Program-made: the position numbers and the translations under genes
Assembly (NCBI RefSeq): GCF_028550415.1
Contig: NZ_JAQQKX010000010.1
Coordinates: forward strand, 62,001-126,000
Length of the DNA: 64,000 nucleotides
Reading direction: 5' to 3'
From: Asticcacaulis aquaticus
GTDB taxonomy: Bacteria > Pseudomonadota > Alphaproteobacteria > Caulobacterales > Caulobacteraceae
Notes under the pieces: model-generated
What the model was told of the DNA's origin: nothing
The model's input: the letters and a program-made list of their open reading frames with translations, nothing else
Databases searched by the model: none
Shown: piece by piece, positions 38,554 through 47,192 of the stretch
Numbering within the stretch: the first letter of the stretch is position 1
How the letters are laid out: each line of letters begins with the position of its first letter

Positions 38554-40617
38554 CTATTTAATCTGAACCACCGCAACACCATGCGCAGGCAGTTGTCCAT
38601 CGCGGAGGTCGCCGGTCACCGCCGTTGCACCGTCCCGCAAGGGCAGGGGCGTTGCCGTCTTGCCGTGATTGATGACGATCAGCACGCGCTTGCCTGCGCC
38701 GCTGCGTTGCATGACTTCGATATCGGGCGAGAGGCCGGACAAAACGGGTTCGATTTTGGCGTCGGACAACCAACGGTCGGCCAGCCGCCCCATCGTCGCC
38801 TCATCGAGCCATGCGCCGACATAGGTGATGCGGCCCTTACCCACCTTGCGCGTGACCACCGCCGCCTTGCCGTCGAGCCAGCCGTCCGGGTCGGCATAGG
38901 TCGCCACGACCTCGGTCCCCGGTTCCGGCGTTAGCCACTCGGCCCAGATCGACACCTTGCCGTCGCCATAAGCCCCCCTGACGCCGATGGCCTGATCGAG
39001 GGCGAAATATTGCTCGACCTTCGCCTTCAGGACGCCGCGCAGGGGCCCCGGCTGGGCGTCCGGCCACAGGGCATTGGCGTCGTCCTTCATGCCCGAACGC
39101 GGTCCGAGGACCAGATGCCCGCCCGCCTCGACATAGGCTTTCAGGTGATCGGCCTCGGCCTGCGACATCACATTGAGGTTCGGCGCGACCACCAGCGAGT
39201 AGGCCGAGAGGTTGGCGTCGGTGGGAAGTACATGCACACCCTGAGCCTTCACGCGCAACGGTTTGTAAAAGCTGAGGAAGGCCTTGACCGGATCGAAGTC
39301 CTTATGGTGCGGCTGAAGCGCGATGGCCCAGCGGCTGTCGTAGGACCACAGCAGCGCGACCTTAGCCACCGGCACCGTATCGGCTAAGGCTGCCGAGGCG
39401 GCGGTGATCTCCTTGCCGGTTTGTGCGACTTCCGGGAAGAAGACCGTCGGCAGCCCGTCCTGCCCCATCAGCGCGCCGTGATAGGTTTCCTGCCCGTTGC
39501 GCGCCGGACGCCACTGCCAGTAGACGACCGCATCGCCGCCGTGGCCGATGGCCTGCCAGGCCATTTCGCGCATCTGACCGGGGTCGAGGGCGCGATTGAC
39601 CGAGACCCAGTCGACGCGGCCCTGCGTCTCCATCAGCCAGAAGTTCTGCTGCTTGTAGCCATGCACCAGATCGTGGTTGGTCCCGTTGGCCACCCAGTCT
39701 GGCCGACCGTCGGGGATATAGTTGTCCCAGGCGGCGATATCGACGACCTTATGCAGGTCGTAGTGATCGAACCCGGCATTCCAGAACATGGTGTTGGTGG
39801 TGATGAAGGCGCGAGGATCGAGATGCGGCCTCAGGGCATCGACCTGATTTTTGATATAGGCGGTCCAGGTGTCGGTAGCGAAGTGCTTGAAATCGAGCAG
39901 CAGGCCGGGATTCTGCTGACCCGTCATGCGCAGCGGCACCTGATCGAAGCTGTTGTAGAACTGGCTCCAGTACTGCGTCGTCCAGCGCGCGTTCAACGTG
40001 TCGATAGTGCCGTACCGATTTTCTAGAAACCTGTGCCACGCGGTGACCGAGGCCGGATCGAAGGACGGCGGTCCGATCTCGTTGTCGATCTGCCAGCCGA
40101 CAACGTGAGGGTTTTTGCCGTAGCGTCTGGCCATTTCCGAGGCGATCTTTGCCGACAGTTCGCGGTATTTCGGGCTGGCGAAGGAGAAGTGCCGCCGCCC
40201 GCCGTGACCGGCCACCGTGCCGTTTTCGTCGACACGCAGCACCTCAGGGTATTTTTGCGTCAGCCACGCCGGCGGGGCGGCGGTCGGCGTCCCCAGTACG
40301 ACCATCATGCCGTGTTTCACGGCGTGGTCGATGGCGGCATCGAGCCACGCAAAGTCGTAGCGCCCTTCTTCGGGCTCCATCCGCGACCAGGCGAATTCAC
40401 CGATCCGCACGACGTTGAATCCCGCGCGTTTCATCCGCGTCAGGTCGGCATCCCACTCGGCCTCCGGCCATTGTTCCGGGTACCACGCCGTCCCGAAGGC
40501 CAGCGGCGGCTTATCGGCAAAGCGCGTCGCCCGCGCGACGGGGGTGTTCTGCGCGGTCGCGTGACCGGCCATGGCGACGGACAGAAGAACAGCGAGCAGG
40601 ATCGGGCGATACAACAT
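38554..40617 (-). CDS. Beta-galactosidase, glycoside hydrolase family 42 (copy 2)
   Basis: A 687-residue secreted enzyme with a Sec signal (MLYRPILLAVLLSVAMAGHA). It has the same domain plan as the GH42 at 31354: LAFGTAWYPEQWPEAEW at the barrel start, acid/base Glu180 (GWQIDNEIG), nucleophile Glu in FWLMETQGRVDW, the trimerisation domain with VVAPNLNVMSQAEADHL and a C-terminal beta domain. The two copies share much sequence but differ in signal type and in residues after the catalytic motifs (NEIGPPSF against NEYTDESYG), so they may act on different linkages or chain lengths. Its stop codon abuts the convergent lipoprotein gene with no gap. Confidence 0.92.
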   Translation of the reverse strand: MLYRPILLAVLLSVAMAGHATAQNTPVARATRFADKPPLAFGTAWYPEQWPEAEWDADLTRMKRAGFNVVRIGEFAWSRMEPEEGRYDFAWLDAAIDHAVKHGMMVVLGTPTAAPPAWLTQKYPEVLRVDENGTVAGHGGRRHFSFASPKYRELSAKIASEMARRYGKNPHVVGWQIDNEIGPPSFDPASVTAWHRFLENRYGTIDTLNARWTTQYWSQFYNSFDQVPLRMTGQQNPGLLLDFKHFATDTWTAYIKNQVDALRPHLDPRAFITTNTMFWNAGFDHYDLHKVVDIAAWDNYIPDGRPDWVANGTNHDLVHGYKQQNFWLMETQGRVDWVSVNRALDPGQMREMAWQAIGHGGDAVVYWQWRPARNGQETYHGALMGQDGLPTVFFPEVAQTGKEITAASAALADTVPVAKVALLWSYDSRWAIALQPHHKDFDPVKAFLSFYKPLRVKAQGVHVLPTDANLSAYSLVVAPNLNVMSQAEADHLKAYVEAGGHLVLGPRSGMKDDANALWPDAQPGPLRGVLKAKVEQYFALDQAIGVRGAYGDGKVSIWAEWLTPEPGTEVVATYADPDGWLDGKAAVVTRKVGKGRITYVGAWLDEATMGRLADRWLSDAKIEPVLSGLSPDIEVMQRSGAGKRVLIVINHGKTATPLPLRDGATAVTGDLRDGQLPAHGVAVVQIK

Positions 40618-40745
40618 GGAGGTCCCTGTAGATTTTTTTCGTTTATCAGCGAATTTCGCTGCCGTCCGGCAGGCAATATGCTATTCAGAACAGAATACGT
40701 CATACGAATAAGCGGAGCAAGCGACTCCGCACAGAGGAAATCGCC

Positions 40746-42566
40746 ATGCCACATAGCCGACCCTTTGGGGGCGCTGCGACGCGCCGCTGCTTTATCTGCG
40801 GCACGATCGGGGCCGCCGCAGCCGTCACTACGGCGACGCTGAGCGGCCCGACGCTGGCCGCCATTGCGCCGGGTCGCGAAAAGATGCGCGAATTTCCCTA
40901 CGGCGCGGTGCGGCTCACCGACGGACCGATCAAGGATCAGTTCGACCATATCCACGCCCACTATCTGGCGCTCGACAATGACCGGGTGCTTAAGGTCTTC
41001 CGCGAGCACGCCGGACTGCCCGCACCGGGCCGCGACATGGGTGGCTGGTACGACAAGACGGGATTCGTGCCCGGCCTGACGCTGGGGCAATATATCTCCG
41101 GGTTGGCGCGTCTGGGGGCGGCGACGAACGATCCCGCCTGCCACGCCAAGGTCGCCGCTCTGGTCAAGGGCTTCGGCGAGGTGCTGCGCGCCACCGACAA
41201 TCCCTACCCGGGGCCGAACGCCGAAAAGATGTGGCCGGCCTATGTGATGGACAAATATATCGTCGGGCTGGTCGATGCCTACCGCCTGTCGGGTGTCGAG
41301 GAGGCAAAAACCCTGCTGCCGGTGGTGGTGGACAAATGCCTGCCCTTTATCTCTCCGGTGTCTAAGGACCGCATCGGCAAGAAGGAGCCGCCTTATGATG
41401 AGACCTACGTCCTGTCGGAAAACCTGTTCCACGTCGCCGACATCACGGGTGATGCGAAATACCGGGCGCTGGCCGTTCACTACCTGCTGAATAAGGAGTG
41501 GTTCGACCCGCTGGCCGCCGGTCAGGACGTCCTGCCGACGAAACACGCCTACAGCCACACCATCGCCCTGTCGTCGGGCGGGCAGGCCTATCTGCAACTG
41601 GGCGACGACAAGTACAAAAAAGCCCTGATCAATGCGTGGACCTATATGGAACCGCAGCGCTTCGCCTCCGGCGGCTGGGGGCCTGAGGAGCAGTTCGTCG
41701 AGCACGGCAAGGGGGCGCTGGCGGCCAGTCTGCAAAATTCGACCGCGCATTTCGAGACGCCGTGCGGCGCCTTTGCCGACCTCAAGCTGGCGCGCTACCT
41801 GATCCGCCTGACGGGCGAGCCGGTTTATGGCGACGGGCTGGAGCGGACGCTGTACAACACCATGCTGGCGACGCGCCGCCCCGACTCCGACGGCGACTAT
41901 CCCTACTATTCCAACTATGGCGCGCGCGCCGACAAGCAGTATTACAAGAAGAAATGGCCGTGCTGTTCCGGGACGCTGGTGCAGGGCGTGGCCGACTATG
42001 TGCTGAACGTCTATTTCCACGACGATGAGGCGCTGCTGGTCAATATGTTCGTCCCCTCGACGGTCAGCTGGGCGCGCCCCGGTGGCGAGGTGCAGCTTGA
42101 GCAGGTCACCACCTATCCGGCGGGCGATACGACGCGGCTCAGGGTCGTCAGGGCGGGCAATGGCCGCTTTGCGGTAAAACTGCGTATCCCCGCCTGGACG
42201 AAGGGCGCGAAACTCACGGTCAATGGCGTATCCGTGGCCACGACGCCCGGACAACTGGCGACGATTTCGCGCACATGGAAAGCGGGCGATGTGATCGACC
42301 TCAGCCTGCCGCAACCGGTGCGTACCGTGGCCATCGATCCGGAAAACCCGAACCTGCGCGCCGTCATGCGCGGGCCGGTCCTTTATGCGGGGCTCAACCC
42401 GTGGGAGGGGCTGGAGTCCGAAACCTTCGCCCTGCCGCAGGCGCTGAAACCGGTCGCCGGTCAGGCCGATGCCCTGACACTGAACAGCCATGGCCGCGAT
42501 CTGGTCTTCGTGCCCTATTACCGGATCGATACTGAAACCTACCACACCTATTTCCGGACGGCCTGA
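40746..42566 (+). CDS. Glycoside hydrolase family 127-type enzyme (DUF1680; beta-L-arabinofuranosidase-like)
   Basis: A 606-residue exported protein with a twin-arginine-like signal (ATRRCFICGTIGAAAAVTTA). The catalytic (alpha/alpha)6 barrel is followed by beta domains. The zinc and nucleophile residues of GH127 are present: Glu337 and Cys340 in HFETPCG, and the cysteine pair Cys406-Cys407 in KWPCCSG, one of which is the nucleophile in the bifidobacterial prototype. Family activities include beta-L-arabinofuranosidase and an RG-II aceric-acid hydrolase, so the RG-II role is plausible here. The DUF5060 gene follows after two bases in the same operon, and the divergent gene upstream is the second GH42. 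Confidence 0.88.
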   Translation: MPHSRPFGGAATRRCFICGTIGAAAAVTTATLSGPTLAAIAPGREKMREFPYGAVRLTDGPIKDQFDHIHAHYLALDNDRVLKVFREHAGLPAPGRDMGGWYDKTGFVPGLTLGQYISGLARLGAATNDPACHAKVAALVKGFGEVLRATDNPYPGPNAEKMWPAYVMDKYIVGLVDAYRLSGVEEAKTLLPVVVDKCLPFISPVSKDRIGKKEPPYDETYVLSENLFHVADITGDAKYRALAVHYLLNKEWFDPLAAGQDVLPTKHAYSHTIALSSGGQAYLQLGDDKYKKALINAWTYMEPQRFASGGWGPEEQFVEHGKGALAASLQNSTAHFETPCGAFADLKLARYLIRLTGEPVYGDGLERTLYNTMLATRRPDSDGDYPYYSNYGARADKQYYKKKWPCCSGTLVQGVADYVLNVYFHDDEALLVNMFVPSTVSWARPGGEVQLEQVTTYPAGDTTRLRVVRAGNGRFAVKLRIPAWTKGAKLTVNGVSVATTPGQLATISRTWKAGDVIDLSLPQPVRTVAIDPENPNLRAVMRGPVLYAGLNPWEGLESETFALPQALKPVAGQADALTLNSHGRDLVFVPYYRIDTETYHTYFRTA

Positions 42567-42568
42567 GC

Positions 42569-44173
42569 ATGTGGTCACGTCGCACCGTCATGGTTTCCGC
42601 TGCCGCGTCTCTGGCCCTCAGCAACGCTGCCTTTGCCGCGCCTGCGTCGGTCGAACGCTGGGGCGTCTATGAGATCGCACTGAAAGGGCCGCAAACGGGC
42701 AATCCGTTCGATGAGGTGACCCTGTCCGCCGTCTTCGTGTCGGGCGCCAGACGCGTGGTGGTGCCGGGTTTTTACGACGGCGAGGGCGTCTATCGGGTCC
42801 GCTTCAGCCCGCCGGAGACCGGCGGATGGTCGTGGGCGACGCAGAGCAATATCCGGGCGCTGTCGGGGCAAACGGGTCGCTTTGAGGCGACCGCACCCAC
42901 AGGACAAAACCACGGTCCGGTGCGGGTGACCAAGGACGGCTACCACTTCGCCTATGCCGACGGGACGCCGTTCCGTCAGATCGGCACGACCTGCTATGCG
43001 TGGGCCCAGCAATCGGACGCCAAATGCGCCGAGACCCTGACGACGCTTTCGACCTCGCCGTTTAACAAGCTGCGCATGTGCATCTTCCCGAACGTGACCG
43101 CTGAAAGCATCGATCCGTTCGTGCGCACCGGTTCGGGCGACCGAGACTGGGATGCCAAACGCTTCGACCCGGCCTTTTTCCGTCGCTACGAAGACCGCAT
43201 CCGGCGGCTGGGGGCCTTGGGGATCGAGGCCGATATCATCCTGTTTCACCCCTACAACAAGGCGCGTGGCTTTTCGAACATGAGCCGCGCCGACGACGAG
43301 CGCTATATCCGTTACGTCAGCGCGCGGTTTTCGGCCTATCGCAACGTCTGGTGGGCGATGGGCAACGAGTATGACGGCATCAAGACCAAGGTCATGGATG
43401 ACTGGGACCACCTGTTTCAGGTCTTGCAGGCCGCCGATCCGCACGACCGGCTGCGCTCGATTCACAATATCAACGTCTATTACGACCACCGCAAACCATG
43501 GATCACCCACGCCAGTTTCCAGAATGGCTCGGCGGTGCTCGACGACGCCCGCGCCCAGCCCTACCGCAACTTCGCCCAGAAGGCGGTCATCTTCGATGAG
43601 GTCTGCTACGAGGGCAATTCGGTCAAGCGCTGGGGTAATCTGACAGGTGAGCAACTGGTGATGCGTTTCTGGTGGGGGACGATCGCCGGGACCTATGTCG
43701 GCCACAGCGAGGCCTATTCGGAGCCCGGCAGGACCGACGGCTCATGGCTGGGGCAGGGCGGCAAACTAATCGGGACCAGCCCGCCACGGCTGGCGTTTCT
43801 GAAGACTATCCTCGATACCGCGCCGACGCCGGGGATAGAACCGATCGAGACGTGGTACGACAAGCATATGGGCGGCAAGCCGTTCGAATATTATCTGCGC
43901 TATTTCGGTGCGGCGGAACCGACCGAGTGGGTGTTCGAACTGCCCGGGCGCAAGGACGATCCCAAGAACACCTACCGCGTCGATATCATCGATACCTGGA
44001 ACATGACGATCACGCCGGTCGAAGGTGTGTTCACGATGGACATCAAGGACGCCTACAGCTTCCACGATCCGAAGCGACCGGTGGTGACGCTGCCGGGGAA
44101 GAAATGGATCGCGCTGCGCATCACGCGCGTCACCGGCAAGGATGGGGTGTGGACCAATCCGGATCTGGATTGA
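42569..44173 (+). CDS. DUF5060/DUF4038-type (beta/alpha)8 glycosidase (copy 2)
   Basis: A 534-residue exported protein (signal MWSRRTVMVSAAASLALS) closely related along its whole length to the protein at 12514-14103. It has the DUF5060 sandwich (RWGVYEIALKGPQTGNPF, VPGFYDGEGVYRVRF), a TIM barrel with putative acid/base Glu (WWAMGNEYDG) and nucleophile Glu (IFDEVCYEG), and the C-terminal DUF5605-like domain (DIIDTWNMTITPVEG). It starts two bases after the GH127 stop, so it probably acts on a product or neighbour of the GH127 substrate. No characterised activity can be assigned with certainty; a relation to GH140 apiosidases is possible. A foldback repeat follows. Confidence 0.77.
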   Translation: MWSRRTVMVSAAASLALSNAAFAAPASVERWGVYEIALKGPQTGNPFDEVTLSAVFVSGARRVVVPGFYDGEGVYRVRFSPPETGGWSWATQSNIRALSGQTGRFEATAPTGQNHGPVRVTKDGYHFAYADGTPFRQIGTTCYAWAQQSDAKCAETLTTLSTSPFNKLRMCIFPNVTAESIDPFVRTGSGDRDWDAKRFDPAFFRRYEDRIRRLGALGIEADIILFHPYNKARGFSNMSRADDERYIRYVSARFSAYRNVWWAMGNEYDGIKTKVMDDWDHLFQVLQAADPHDRLRSIHNINVYYDHRKPWITHASFQNGSAVLDDARAQPYRNFAQKAVIFDEVCYEGNSVKRWGNLTGEQLVMRFWWGTIAGTYVGHSEAYSEPGRTDGSWLGQGGKLIGTSPPRLAFLKTILDTAPTPGIEPIETWYDKHMGGKPFEYYLRYFGAAEPTEWVFELPGRKDDPKNTYRVDIIDTWNMTITPVEGVFTMDIKDAYSFHDPKRPVVTLPGKKWIALRITRVTGKDGVWTNPDLD

Positions 44174-44193
44174 TTAGCACGTAACGTCTTACG

Positions 44194-44362
44194 CCTCCCT
44201 AGCTTGCTGGGGAGGGGACCGCTTTGCAAAGCAAAGGGGTGGTGGGGTATCTTGCGGAGGATCAACGGCCACTGTCGCAAGAAAGCAAGAACCACCACCA
44301 CCACATCTCGCCATTTCATGGCTCGTGCGGTCCCCCTCCCCATCAAAGATGGGGAGGTATGA
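44194..44362. repeat. Intergenic foldback repeat element, possible bidirectional terminator
   Basis: CCTCCCTAGCTTGCTGGGG (44194-44212) runs into GAGGGGACCGC, and the right end (about 44326-44358) carries the reverse complement, CGGTCCCCCTCCCC with GATGGGGAGG. Inside are the palindrome GCTTTGCAAAGC (44221-44232) and a G-rich GGGGTGGTGGGG facing an ACCACCACCACCAC run. The whole folds back on itself between two convergent genes. Elements of this look are common in Caulobacteraceae-type genomes as dispersed repeats. Confidence 0.65.
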
Positions 44363-44380
44363 GAAAGATTCCCCTAGCAG

Positions 44381-45343
44381 TTACTTCGGAATCCAGCCGG
44401 TGTCGCCCTTGAAGAAGGCCGCCAGTCGCCAAGTTTGCGCCTGTTCGGCGGTCAGCTGGTACGAGAATATCTGCCGCGTGTTCGGCGACGCGCCGGGGCC
44501 GGTGGAATTGTATTCGGCGTAATAGGCGGTGTGGAGGGTCTTTGAGCGATCGGGATACCATTCGCGCCAGCCGGACTTGTCGACCGGCGCGTCTATCTGC
44601 GTATCGAGAAAGATGACCCGGGCATAGGGCCGCCACGCCCGGCCCAGCCAGACATTGCCCTTGGCCCCTTCATAGGCTGTCAGGCGGCAATGGTCGAAGA
44701 CGAAGGCGCTGTCCTCGTCGCGGCTGTTGCGGCTCTGGGCGGTGTACATGATCGTTGGGCGCTCGATGCCGTGGATCTGGCAACGGTCGAAATAGGCCTT
44801 GGCATTGCCGAAGATGAAATCGACATGGCCCTCGATATAGCAGTCGCGGAAATAGTGGCGGACGACCTTCCCCTCGGGATGCGCCAGATAGAGCGTGTCC
44901 TGCGCCCCCAGAATACGCACGCGGATAAACACCGCACGGTCACCGGTCACCGCCAGCGCCACGGCCTGCGAATTGGGCTTGCCGGACCTGGTCCAGTCGT
45001 TGTCGAAGGTCAGGTTTTCGGCATAGAAATCATCGGCGGCCACGTAGGTCGAGGGCGTATTGTAAGTATTGCCCACATTGATCGAACTGTCGCCCCAGAC
45101 CAGCACCACGTCTTCGGGCTTCATACCCTTTCCGATAAAACGCACATGCGGTTTGTCCACCCGCAGCTTTTCACGATAGGTGCCGGGCGCAATGAGCAGG
45201 TCGCCACCCTCGGCGGGCAGGGCGTCGAGCGCCGCCTGAACGGTGGCATAGGCCCCGGCCTCGGTCTTTGAGACGTGTAGTTCGACCGCCCACGCCGGGA
45301 CAGCGCAGGCAATAAGCACAAGGCTGGCGAACAACCGTTTCAT
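44381..45343 (-). CDS. Pectinesterase, carbohydrate esterase family 8
   Basis: A 320-residue secreted beta-helix enzyme (signal MKRLFASLVLIACAVPAWA). All CE8 signatures are visible: YATVQAALDALP, NSQAVAL, the catalytic Asp149 in AQDTLY, Asp175 in VDFIFGN and the arginine of WLGRAW near residue 231. It removes methyl esters from homogalacturonan so that polygalacturonases and pectate lyases can cut it. Its ATG overlaps the GH28 stop by four bases, giving a two-gene operon in which de-esterification and hydrolysis are coupled. Confidence 0.94.
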   Translation of the reverse strand: MKRLFASLVLIACAVPAWAVELHVSKTEAGAYATVQAALDALPAEGGDLLIAPGTYREKLRVDKPHVRFIGKGMKPEDVVLVWGDSSINVGNTYNTPSTYVAADDFYAENLTFDNDWTRSGKPNSQAVALAVTGDRAVFIRVRILGAQDTLYLAHPEGKVVRHYFRDCYIEGHVDFIFGNAKAYFDRCQIHGIERPTIMYTAQSRNSRDEDSAFVFDHCRLTAYEGAKGNVWLGRAWRPYARVIFLDTQIDAPVDKSGWREWYPDRSKTLHTAYYAEYNSTGPGASPNTRQIFSYQLTAEQAQTWRLAAFFKGDTGWIPK

Positions 45344-46743
45344 GCGCCGGTCCAGACCTGACCGTTGATGGTGACCCCGGTCGCCTTGACCTGCGCGTAT
45401 TCAAGCCGGTTACCCTTGGCCACGCCGCGGAAGGTGCAATTGCTGAGCGCGATCGAATCCACCGGCAGGTCGGCATAGCCGCGCACGTCCAGCGCATAGA
45501 GGCTTTTTTCGCACACCACATTGTCCATGACGATGCCGCCGACGCGGCGGGGATAGAACTTGCCGTTCGCCCCTTCGCCATAATAGAGGCTGACCTCCAG
45601 CACGCCCTCGGCCACCTGATCGACCTTCACATCGCGGAAGACGACGTTTTCGATATAGCCGCCGCGGAAGGAATTGGTCTTCAGGCGCAGGGCGCGCAGA
45701 AGCTCCGGCCCGCCCATGTGACAGTCGCGCACATAGACGTTGCGGATGCCGCCCGAGGCCTCGCTGCCCAGCGACACGCCCCCGTGGCCGTCCTTCATCT
45801 GGCAGTTGCGCACGATGATGTTCTCGGAAGGGACATTGACGCGGCGGCCGTCGAAATTGCGCCCGCTCTTGATGGCGATACAGTCGTCGCCGCAGATGAA
45901 TTCGCAGCCTTCGATCAGCACGTCGCGGCACGATTCCGGGTCGCAGCCGTCATTGTTCGGCCCCAGACTGTCGATGCGCAGATTGCGGACGATGACGTTC
46001 TGCGAAAGGACCGGGTGGACGATCCACATCGGTGAACCCTTGATGGCTACGCCCTCGATCAGCACGTTTTTGCAATTATAGGGCTGGATGAAGTTCGGGC
46101 GCAGATAATGGCCGTCGCCGAAGACGCGCTCGGCGACCGGAACGCCTTTTTCGGCCAGGGCGTGCAGACGGTCGATGGCCGCCTTGCGTGGGGTCATGAT
46201 GGCCGTGTCCTTGCGCGTGACCCAGTTCCACCAGGTCTGGTCCGTCGCCTGACCGTCCAGCGTGCCTTCGCCGGTAATGGCGATGTCCGTCTGGCCGTAG
46301 GCATAGACCAGTGGCGAATAATTCATCAGTTCTTCGCCCTCGAACCGCGTCGCGACCGGCGGATAGTCTTTCGGCTCGGTCGAGAATTTCAGGGTCGCGT
46401 CCTTAGAGACGTGCAGATTGACCTTGCTTTTCAGGTGAATGGGACCGGTCGGCCAGACCCCCGCCGGGACCACGACACGCCCGCCGCCCGCCTTGGCGCA
46501 GGCGTCGATGGCCTGTGCGAGCGCCGCCGAGGTTTTTGCCTGATCGCTTTGCGACGCGCCGAAACGGGTGATGTCGAAATCGCGTTTGGGAAATACGGGG
46601 GCCTTGATGCGTTTCAATATGGCCTCGGCGGGCGCCCAGTTATCGGCCGCCTGAGCGGGCAGGCCGAGGCTGACGGTCAGAAAACCAGCGCCCGCGGTGG
46701 CAAGCCATCCGCGGCGTGACAGATAGGAGGCAGGAATAGTCAT
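45340..46743 (-). CDS. Polygalacturonase-like glycoside hydrolase family 28 (copy 2)
   Basis: A 467-residue exported enzyme. The ATG at 46743 is chosen because it begins MTIPASYLSRRGWLATAGAG, a twin-arginine signal; a longer frame to 46827 reads through the promoter region. The four GH28 motifs are intact: GPNNDGCDP, CGDDCIAIKSG, GHGGVSLGSE and LRLKT. This contrasts with the GH28 at 10839, which lacks the histidine. It should release galacturonate from polygalacturonan, probably in exo fashion given its similarity to periplasmic bacterial exo-enzymes. It heads the operon with the CE8 pectinesterase, and a palindromic box (46785-46799) lies 42 bases upstream. Confidence 0.92.
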   Translation of the reverse strand: MTIPASYLSRRGWLATAGAGFLTVSLGLPAQAADNWAPAEAILKRIKAPVFPKRDFDITRFGASQSDQAKTSAALAQAIDACAKAGGGRVVVPAGVWPTGPIHLKSKVNLHVSKDATLKFSTEPKDYPPVATRFEGEELMNYSPLVYAYGQTDIAITGEGTLDGQATDQTWWNWVTRKDTAIMTPRKAAIDRLHALAEKGVPVAERVFGDGHYLRPNFIQPYNCKNVLIEGVAIKGSPMWIVHPVLSQNVIVRNLRIDSLGPNNDGCDPESCRDVLIEGCEFICGDDCIAIKSGRNFDGRRVNVPSENIIVRNCQMKDGHGGVSLGSEASGGIRNVYVRDCHMGGPELLRALRLKTNSFRGGYIENVVFRDVKVDQVAEGVLEVSLYYGEGANGKFYPRRVGGIVMDNVVCEKSLYALDVRGYADLPVDSIALSNCTFRGVAKGNRLEYAQVKATGVTINGQVWTGA

Positions 46744-46784
46744 GGCGAAAGCTCCCGGACGCACAGGCTTCAGGCCTGCATTTT

Positions 46785-46799
46785 TATAAGATGTATTAT
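46785..46799. promoter_or_regulatory. Candidate FadR-type operator before the GH28/CE8 operon
   Basis: TATAAGATGTATTAT matches the box before the dehydratase gene (9921-9935) at 13 of 15 positions and the perfect palindrome at 12472 at 12. Its place about 40 bases before the start suits control of the homogalacturonan operon by the FadR-type regulator. Confidence 0.5.
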
Positions 46800-47192
46800 C
46801 TTTATAGCGGGTCGTCGGGAACGCCAAGCCTGAATGTTGAAAAGGCGTTTTTGAATTTGAAAAAAATCGAAAATTGTTTCTTCTATAAATGTGAAATATT
46901 GCCGCGTCGCAATGAAAATTGAGATGTTAAATCTTAACGATACAAATTTGTATTGCAAAAAAATCGTTCAAAAATAGATATTAAGTGATTTTCAAACTCA
47001 AAAATGCAGGGGTTCGCGCCGCAAAACGATAACGAAAAAATTCGAAAAAAATAGATATTGATGGGTGATGGAAACTGATTTACGATAACGCTACCTGACA
47101 CCGGTGTCATAAACGCCGCGAAGGTCGGAATTAAGACAGGGCCGTCAACGAACGGTCCGAGGAAACGCAATCTGTTATCAGGAGAGGGTATT
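46800..47192. promoter_or_regulatory. A+T-rich promoter region of the first TonB receptor, with LacI-type palindrome
   Basis: This gene-free stretch of almost 400 bases is strongly A+T rich. It contains the perfect 14-bp palindrome TGACACCGGTGTCA (47096-47109), of LacI-family form, 84 bases before the receptor start. AATCGAAAATT (46865-46875) recurs upstream of the second receptor at 56346-56356. A strong ribosome-binding site, AGGAGAGGG, precedes 47193. Confidence 0.55.

Noticed and set aside
40440-42578. A 712-codon open frame on the minus strand opposite the GH127 gene, and similar long antisense frames opposite GH78 (26520-28709), TonB receptor 1 (48009-50132) and receptor 2 (54429-56306)
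   Set aside because: They lie opposite well-recognised genes, have Arg/Gly/Val-rich composition typical of the complementary strand of GC-rich coding DNA, and show no domain or start signals.
44236-44310. CRISPR-like repeats suggested by the GGTGGTGGGG and ACCACCACCACC runs
   Set aside because: They are complementary arms of one foldback element, with no regular spacers and no cas genes.
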